Assembly: GCA_964200185.2 (NCBI GenBank)
Contig: CAXNAD020000323.1
Span: forward strand, 1 to 21,786
Length of the DNA stretch: 21,786 nucleotides
Origin: Choristocarpus tenellus KU-1152
Taxonomy: Eukaryota; Phaeophyceae
Reading direction: 5' to 3'
This document shows, one piece after another, positions 10,201-19,200 of the stretch. Below the pieces are notes generated by a model, which saw only the letters and a program-made list of their open reading frames with translations, had not been told where the DNA came from and did no database searches. Both the position numbers and the translations under genes were made by a program. Positions within the stretch are counted from its first letter, which is position 1. Each line of letters begins with the position of its first letter.

Positions 10201-13200
10201 TGTGCTGCAGGGCAACTCCGGCTGTGGCATGAGGATATGTGCGCTCCGCAGTCATGGGAGGAGGGGCTGGGGGAAGGGGGAGATGGTTACCAGGGTGTGG
10301 GGAAGCCTGAGGGGGATTGGGAGAAGGAGGGTGGGGTGACGACAGCCGCAGGTACAGGAGAGCCAGCAGGTTCAAGGCGAGGGGAGGCGAAGGACCAGAG
10401 TGGCTTAGACAGTGCAGCATGGCCAAGACGCTCACCTGCGGCAGATGTTAGGGTGCCGGCAGACTCAGGCCTGGAAGGCATTGCCCTCGCAACAGGGCGT
10501 ACAGTACGCAGCGAGGATGCTCTCACAGATACACTGTTTGACCGCAAGTTGGATCTTCATGTTGGATTCCTCACACGGTCCCTGCTTTGTGCCCCCCTGA
10601 AAGTTCCTGATGGCGACAGCGGCCCTGATGTTGGCGATGCTGATGGGGGTGGTCAGGGGGGGAGGTGTGTGAGTGGTATGGTTGGTACTGTTCTTGGTGT
10701 ACTTCAGTTTGCGATTGGCAGGGGGCCTGGGGACCGAAGGGAAATGAGTTCATGGGGAGATGGGGTAGGGGGGTGTTTGGGCAAGAGGGCATTTACAGCA
10801 GAGGACGAGCCACTGGCTGAGAGATTTGCAGGGGAGGTTGCAGGGCTCCTGGCACATGTGCTAGACCAAGCAAGACAGGTTCGACAACGGGCATCTGTCA
10901 GTGGTGGTGATTGTGGAGTTCAGGCTATCCCACCAGAAGGCAGTAATGGTGAAGGAGCTGATGGTGGGGGCAAGAACCATGATGTTGAGTCGGCCACCAT
11001 TCCTTCATTGCCCATGCAAGAATTGCAGAGTCAATTGAACCCTTCCCCAACACAGAAAATCCAACGAGGAGATGTTGGCCGCAACGTGGCTTCAATGGGA
11101 CCAAACGCTAATATGTCATCGTCCCACAGTAATAAATCATCAGAAATACTAGGTGTTGGGAATAGTCATGAGCGAACCCAGGGGGCTCTTGCCAGTAGCA
11201 GTGCAACCACTGTGGCACATGGTTTGATTGGTGAGGCGATAGAGGCATCTTTGGCATCCTCCGCAGGCACAGTCGACATGCCCCGGGACATAGCCGCTTC
11301 CCACCTGTCACTGTCTGGGGGGGGGGGGAATAAGCAAGGCAACGGTGACAGTGGAAACAGAGGCGTTGGGTCTGATGTAGGGTGGGGATACAGTAGGGTA
11401 GAACATTCCTTGCAGCAAGAATCACAACTGTACAACCTGTCGCTGCCGATTGCGTCCACGATGGACCCCATGGGAAGTTCCAACCCATCCTCTATGTCAG
11501 TTGCCCGGAAGGAGGACAAACTGAGGCAGATGGGGCAGGTTGGGGGGGGAGAAATAAAGAACGTCAACACTTCCTCCTATGGTTATGCACATGAGGAGGC
11601 GTGGTCGAGGGCCTTGCGCGTTATTGAGGTTTGTGTGGGTGGACTGGCTGCTGATACAGCAACTGTAGCGGGGAAGGAGGCAGCGTCAGTGGGTACACAG
11701 ACTGGTGGTGGCAGCAGTGGTGGTAGCAATTTTGCTCGACTTGCTGGTGCAATCTATGCCTTGGCTGTTGGACTTGTACCTGGATGTGTTTCTGTTTCGT
11801 TGTCTTTGCTCAGCAATGAGAACGGAGAACTCGTTCCTGTGGACACAAGGGGAGGTGTTGATGGCTGCATTGGCAGGGGTGGTGACAGTGTTGGCAAATG
11901 GGGTGATGCCTGTGCTCGCCGTGCCATACGCCTTGGCAAGGTGACTGCAGAACAGATTCGAGGCTTGGTTGAAGAGGGTGGCGGTGACACTGACGGAGTC
12001 AATTGCCATGGATCAGAAAGTCTTGCCAGAGACAGCGAGAGCTTTGAGGGTGCGTGCTCAGACGGATGGGTGCTGTGCATTCCGTTGATCAGCCCAGGTG
12101 GAGATGCACAAGGTGTTCTGCAGCTGTCCATCTCTGCAGCAGAAACCTCAGCCCCTGTTAGTGCCCCTGCCTCTGTCCCTGCACACCGCGGTGGTGGTGG
12201 TGGTGGTGGGGGGGGGACTGAGGGAAAAGCAATAAAGGCAGAGGTGGGTGATCGCAGGAAGGTGGATGCAATGAGCCAGCAGGTGTTGTCGATGGAGAAG
12301 AACTTTCCATTTGTGTCCCTAAAGGTTGCACAGGCGCTTGCTGGTTGCTCAGGGCTTGCTCTGGGCTGGTGTAGGGCCCTGGACAGGGCAGAAAGTGAAA
12401 AAGTCACAGCAGCCGAATTAGCTGTGGCCGCAGGGCGAGAGCAGGGCAAGCAGGAGGTCATCATGTGGCATGCTGCTGAGGCTGAAAAAGTGTCGGAGGA
12501 AAATGCCAGTCGTTTTGTAGAACTCACAGAGAGCAGGAATGCGTTGGTGAGGGCGTGCCTCAGGAGTGTCATGAGGCGCCGTGGTGTAAGGACCTCGGCA
12601 GCATGCTTGATTGCCTGGAAGGAGTACACTAGGCTCTCCAGGAGTGCAGATGTCTTTAGGTCAAGGGTGGAGGTGTTGAAGAAGGCTAGGGCTCTCCAGA
12701 AGTGGCATGAAACTTCCATCGAATGGGGACTAAGGAAACAGAGGGTTGCTCTTCCTGTGGAGAGTTTTCGAGACAAGGTGGGGTGGCAGAGGGCCCAAAG
12801 GGCCATTGCTATTTGGGCCAGGGCAGCGTTGCAGAGCAGGGCACTTGCAGAGGGAATAGTGATGGGTAGGCGGGAGGGGGCTGTACGGATGGTCTCTGCT
12901 GTGTCAAGGAGGAGATGGAAGGAGAGTGCAACACAGTGTAGGCACCATGCATTCTGGAAGTGGAGGGTGTTTGTGGCAACAGAGAAGGAGAGGGTTGGGT
13001 CTGAGGAGGCGGGTGTCTTGCAGGAGCAGGAACGGGCTCTTGCCCAGGAGGTTTGTTTGTCTCTTAACTTTATTTTGATTCTGTTTCTGTGCCCCTTTGT
13101 GTTTATTGGCATGACTTCCGTGTGCCGTGTTGTTGTCCCTGTGCGATGTCCATTCAACACCGACAATTGCCAGGTTTGATCGTCAGTGAAATTGTGCATT

Positions 13201-16200
13201 TCTTTTCCCACTTGAGAAGAGAGGCAGTTACTACTGTGCGCCGAATTCTTGCTCAAGGAGATCTGGGAATCCATGTGTTCCGTGACACGACGTACTCCAG
13301 AGTATATGGTACTAGTGCTTTGAATTGTATTCTGTCTAGCACGCACAATCAAGCACTCCAAAATGATGTAAAATTCCCTGCATTGGTCCCTTTGTTTGTC
13401 ATGTGCCTATGTCACGAATGCAGATAGCCACGCGACTTGAGAAGCGTGGACAAGGCCTGGCTGACAGTCTGGCAACAGTTGCTGACAAACGCCGACAGGA
13501 GCTTATCCTTCGTACAGCGCTCCGCTGCTGGCGGTCGCATGGGCTGGCATTCAAGAGGCTTTCCATAGCGGAGCACAAGGTGGATGTGGCAGGGTGCCAG
13601 CGGATGCGAAGTTTGGGGATTTCAGCCCTCTCAGTTTGGCGGGGACATGCGCGCCGGGGGAGGATGGTGCGTTCGGCGGTGTTGCAGGTGGTGAGGGTGC
13701 TTCAGAGTCAGAGACGCTGGGCTCTGAGTTGTGCACTGTCAAGGTGAGAGTGAACAAGACCTGAGGGTGAAGGTCGATGCAGGAAGCATTTATGACAATA
13801 GTCCTAGGCTTGGGTGTTCCAGGGGTGTGGGAAGGGTATGGGGTGATACCGGGGGGAGACATCATTGCAGCACTGCATACAGTAGTCTGCTCTGAGGCAA
13901 GCCTTGTGTTGTTGTTTATCGAGTTCATGACAACCTGGTAGTCCAACCCACTGAGGATGAGATTATTATTTTTTGTTTCAATAGTGTCTAGCCCTGCAAG
14001 TGCATCAGTGTCCTGAAGCATATGAGCTTTTTTCCTCAACTGGTGTTTGTGCCACTACCTATTATTGCACTGTGCACAGATAATAAGTGACTTGTAGATT
14101 CATTTTTGTGTCACTAGCCTGTCAATCTCATTGTGATACATGTTCTACATCCCTTCCTGCCCCTCCTTCCAATCCCCCCCTCCCCTCTATCGATGCAAAT
14201 GTGTGTAACCCATCGCCCCTTGTAGGTGGAAGCTAATGGTGGTTATAACAACACACCCCGCCATTGCTGATACCGCTGCTGCCTCCGCAAGGGTACCAAA
14301 CCTTGAGATTGTCAATTCATGTACCTCTTCAACTGGGATTGAACATAGTGCCCGGAGACCCCATGCTGGGTTTGCAACAGAGCCAGAATCGAATGTTTTG
14401 GGGCAACCTCTGTCGGGAGTAGTAATTGAATATAGGAGTCTCCTTGCCAACCAACAAGCTACTATAAAGGTGTTTGCAGCATGGAAAGGTCTAATTGTCC
14501 ATGAACGGTCTAAACAGGCAGCACTTTCCCACCTCCAACAGAGTGAGAGGCGGCGTTGCCTGGCCCGTGGCCTGTGGGGTTGGCGCCTGGGGGCTGACAG
14601 GTGTGCCGCTGGGGCAGAAATCGCTGCAGCAGAGTCTGTGGCAGCAGTAGCTACAGCAAAGGCGAAAGCAGAGGCGGTGATTGCAACAGAGACAAAGGCA
14701 CACCATATGGAGGAGCTCGAACATATGAAGGCTAAGGTTCTAGCACAGCAACAAGAGGGACAGAGGCAAATAAAGCAAAGTGATACTCTAAGGGTGTTCT
14801 TGGTTTGGAGGCACCTTACTGTGCTGCAGCGGACCAAACGAGCAACGCTGTTTCGTCTTGTACTGAGTGAGAACCGACGTCGCCTGACATATGGCTTATG
14901 GAGCTGGCGGAGGGGGGTTGACTGCTTGCTTGCTGGGGAAGAAATTGCATTAGCAAAGGCGGCGGTGGCAGCGACTGCTTGTGAGATAGAGGCAAAGGTT
15001 ACAAGGACAATGGAGACTAAAATGTGCTCTCTCAAGGGAGCTCTGCATGCAAGAGCTGAAACTCTAGAACAGCAAATGAAAAACCAGCGGCAGTTGCAGC
15101 GAGATACGCTGCAGGTGTTCTCAGCATGGAGGCGTTTTGCAGTGCTGCAGCGATCAAGGCGGTTAGTGCTGTCCCGTCTCCTGAGGGATGAAAAGCGGCG
15201 TCACCTGGCACATGGGCTTCGGGTCTGGCAGCAGGGGGTCAATAATCGCATCATGGAGTCAGAAGTTTCATTAGCCAAGGCGTTGGTGACAGCAGCTGTT
15301 GAGGAGGAGAGAGAGGCGATGAGGGTTGCAGAGCTAGAGGCAGATCATTTGCAGGAGGAGGTTATTCAGACAAGGGCAAAGACTCTAGAGCTGCAAACAG
15401 AGGGGAGGCTAAAGGATCAGCTAATGGAGACTCTCAAAGTTTTCTCAGCATGGAGGTCTCTTGCAGTACAGGGGCAATTAAGAAAGGCAGCACTTTCGCG
15501 CCTTGTTAAGGACGGGCGGAAACACCGCCTGCTGGCTCGCAGCCTCTGGAACTGGCGGAGAGGGGTTTACGCCAGTATTGCTGAGTCAAAAATCGATGAA
15601 GCAGAGTGTGTTGCAGCAGCAGCTGTAGCGGAGGTGGCGGTAGCATTGGAGAGAAAGATAGAATTGGAGGGGAAAATATGCTCATTGGAGGAGGAGCTCA
15701 CTACTAATGCCAGCAGGGATGAGACTCTGCAGTTGCAGCGAGACCGGCAGTGGCAAGAACCACAACGTGCATTGAAGGCGTTCTCAGCATGGAAGGGCGT
15801 TTTTGCTCTGCAACGGTTGAAGCTTGCAGGACTATCTCGCCTTGTTCGGAGGCAACAACGGCGCCGTCTGGCCCTTGGCTTCTCTCGCTGGTGGCGAGAG
15901 GTGCATATCAGTGTTGCCCGATCGAAAATTGCTGCGGCAGAGGCTGTGGCTGAAGCGGCGACGGATGAGTTGGCAACTGGGATGGAAAAGGCAGTGGAGA
16001 AAGAAGCAGTGTATTTGGTGGAGCTCTCAAGGACCCGGACTGAAGTATCAGATTTAAAAAGAATGGCAGAAGAGAAACTTGGTGTAGGCACTATGTGGGG
16101 GGATAGGGAGGGAGAGGGGGAGATGGATCGCTGTGCAGTTCTTGCCTTAGCTGTTGCCCGGGCCTGCCACAGGCGACGTGAGCGTGCAGCTGTTTTGGGG

Positions 16201-19200
16201 GCCCTAGTGACTTGGCATGGGGCTACCCTGTCACGTCGCCGAGGGCAGATGGCAGGAAGACACATTGCAGGTCTTCGCCTTGCACACTGTCTCAAGAAAT
16301 GGTTCGGCATTGCCAACAAGAACTGTCAACTGAGACAACGACGGCGGCGTTTAGGTGAGTTAACAATGGGGGAAGAACAAGGTTGCCCCTCCTCCACTCC
16401 TGGGCAGCTTTTTGCTAGGAGAGTAGCGGCAGCCACAGCTGTAGAGACGTGGGTGGAGTACTCCACCTGGCGGAGGCGTTGCCGAATGGCAGCAGATGTG
16501 GCTGTGCGACATGCTCAAACAGTGAGACTCCAAGCGTCTACTCAGTATTGGGCTGAGAGGCGATTGTTTGGTACCGATGCAGCAACAAAGTGGCAGAGGG
16601 CGCTTGAAATGCGTAAGCAAAGGGTAAAACGTTTTGGGCTGAGGAGGTGGCATCAACTGGTTTTGGGGGCTGAGGTTAGGGCTATTTCAAAGTCCAGGGT
16701 AGGGGAAACAGAGGTGGTGGTGGGAGGTAGACTATTAGCACGACTCGAGGGTATGGCCAACAGGGTAGCTGAAGCAACTACCCATCGGCAAGCCAAGCTT
16801 TTCATGAAAAAGTGGAGGGGTAGAGCTATCAAGGCCGTGTGTCTACAGAGTACTTTAGGGTAGGTGGCTCCGCCCTATATTTTCCCCCTTTGGCTTTCAT
16901 TCCACCTGTAAGAATATGTAGTAGTAGTCCACCACAATGCCATTCTATTGTATGAAGTCTAATGAGAAGCCCTAACCCAAATCTTGATCCTATCTCTTAT
17001 CCTACTATACAAAAGCGAAACTAAAAGTTAGCTCAGTGAACGTATGCATGCCTACTAGACTGACGTTTCCTCCAATGGGTACCCGTATCTGTTAATGAGA
17101 TGGTTGTGACAGGGAGTGGGAGAGTAAACAGGAATCCCCCCCCTTGTCCACTTCTTGCTCTGATATTGTTCTGTGCTTTCAATCTTGTTGCAGACGTGCT
17201 GAGGCTGCCCTGGTTAGGAGGAAAGAGGTGGCAGCCCTACGATGGTGGCTGGCTTTAGCCTCACGCCATCACAGGCATAAAAGAAAGCTTGAGTGTGCGT
17301 CTGAGAGGGCTATGTTGAGGAGCCTTCGCAAGGGTTGGTGGGCATGGCGGGAGAATGTGAGCACGGAAAGGTTTCCAGGCCCTTTGTAGTTCCTATCTCC
17401 CATATACTCAGGGCGACGTTTGTCATTGCGATTCTACCTCAACCCCCTCCCTCACCCCTTTGTTGAGATCCTTGATTGTTACAAGCAGGGGTTCCTCACT
17501 AGAAGTTTTATCACAATTATTCTCATCCTTGTTTTTGTATGTTACACCATGCTATGATCCCCGCTTCCCCAACTCCACTCCACTCATCCTCCAGACTTGA
17601 CCCAAATGTCACCCATAATAGCAGATCATTCTGCAGCATCAAAGGGACAACTTACCCCAGGGAAGTGGGGAGCAGGGCATGCCCTTGTGTCCTTCTGATG
17701 GCAGGGAAGAGGTCCGAAAGGCAGAGGAGGAAAAACGACGATACCAGCACCTGTTGGAAGTTCTGGTAGACACCTGTGCTGCCCCCCCTCCATATCCTCT
17801 TGGATCAGGTATGAAGGCACTGGGCCTAGAGTCATGCCGAGCTGCCATGACTGCCTTCGGGTTGCTCTCGGTAGCCCTCTATGAATTAGTGGGAAAAGAA
17901 GGTGTGCTGAGCCGTGTGGTGGCCATATCCAGTGTCATAGCTGACTCCACTTGGCAACACAGCTCATGCAACAGTGGGAAGGAAGGAGGAGAGGCTGGTG
18001 AAAAGGAGTCTGAGGGTAGAGGAAGCCTACACGTGTTGGGAGTTGACCAGGGTCCACCTGTGCAAGAAGTGGTAGGAGAGGGTGCAACAGGCACTGCTGC
18101 TCAGACAGCAATGCCAGTTTGCATCGAAGCAGTGTCGTGCGATCACCCACAGAGCGCTTCCGTTTTTTCTCACCCTGACAACCAACCCTCATCTCCTCAT
18201 GCCACTGATGTTGCTGTCAGTGACCAGAGTTCTAGTCGAAGGGGCTTCATGAAGCAGGAGTGGAATCAGCAGTCAATGCCACTTTGGTCACAGCAGCCTC
18301 AGCCTCATGTCCTCCCCGATTCACCATTAAATCCTTATCAGGCTACTGTTCTCTGTGTCCCAGTCATGCTGCAGACAGGAGCTGCACAAGGCCCTGGTGA
18401 TGCTGAGGTGGTTGGGGTGCTCAGAGCTGTTCGCTCTGGACCCAGTTCCTTCTCAGGTGACGATGCTAGGGCCCTTGCAGTGTTTTGTGGTCACCTTGCT
18501 GTTGCCATGGTGGCAGAGCATGCTCTGGGCGTAGTAGCCACGGCAGCAGTGGCTGCTGATGAACATGCTACCCACCCTGCCAAGCAGAAGGTGAGAGGTG
18601 TGGTGATGTGTGGACCAAACCAAGGTAAAGAACATGCATCGGAGGGAAACTTCCAACCAGTAAAAGAGGGCCTCCCACAGAAGGTTGCGTCAGGAACATT
18701 GGAGAGTGAGGAGCGAGTGCAAGAGGCAGTGACAGCTACACTGGGAGAGGTGGGCGTAAAGACAAAGGTCCGTTCATCAAAAGTGTGTCAGCTTGTGTGT
18801 CAACGGGTGAACGAACTGGCTCGTGGCACTGTGACACTAGCCTTGACACAGGAAGCTGCTTTCCCCTTGTTCTCTTCTGTGGCACTTCCTCTCTCGGTTG
18901 GGTCCCCACCATCCCTTGCCGCTTGTCAACAAGACCCCTACTGCAACCTGTGGGGAATGGTGGCTGGTCCCGCAGCTGAGGCTCTTGGGTGTGAAGGAGT
19001 TTCCTTTTGGCGGCCATCAATGTTTAACAGAAGAGGTGGGGATTGGGATGGGGAGGTGAAGAAGGAGTGGGAGGTGGGGATTCAGTCTCCCTTGCCCTCT
19101 CCTCCACTAGAGGCGCTTCTTGAGGCAGTTACTAGGGGATGCGCTGTGGGAATGAAGCAAGCTGGAATTACGGCTGGGGTGGAGAGAGCCGGGATGAGGG

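Noticed and set aside
11754-13361. Open frame of 535 codons on the minus strand opposite exon 4
   Set aside because: It lies antisense to GAF3 and the Trp repeats, whose motifs are clear on the + strand. Its protein is rich in Ser, Thr, Pro and Ala with long Pro runs and has no recognisable domain.
14187-15035. Open frame of 282 codons on the minus strand opposite exon 6
   Set aside because: Its repetitive Ala/Cys/Arg/Ser composition mirrors the + strand tandem repeats; a shadow frame.
15567-16319. Open frame of 250 codons on the minus strand opposite exon 6
   Set aside because: Antisense to the Trp-repeat array, and its composition follows from that array.
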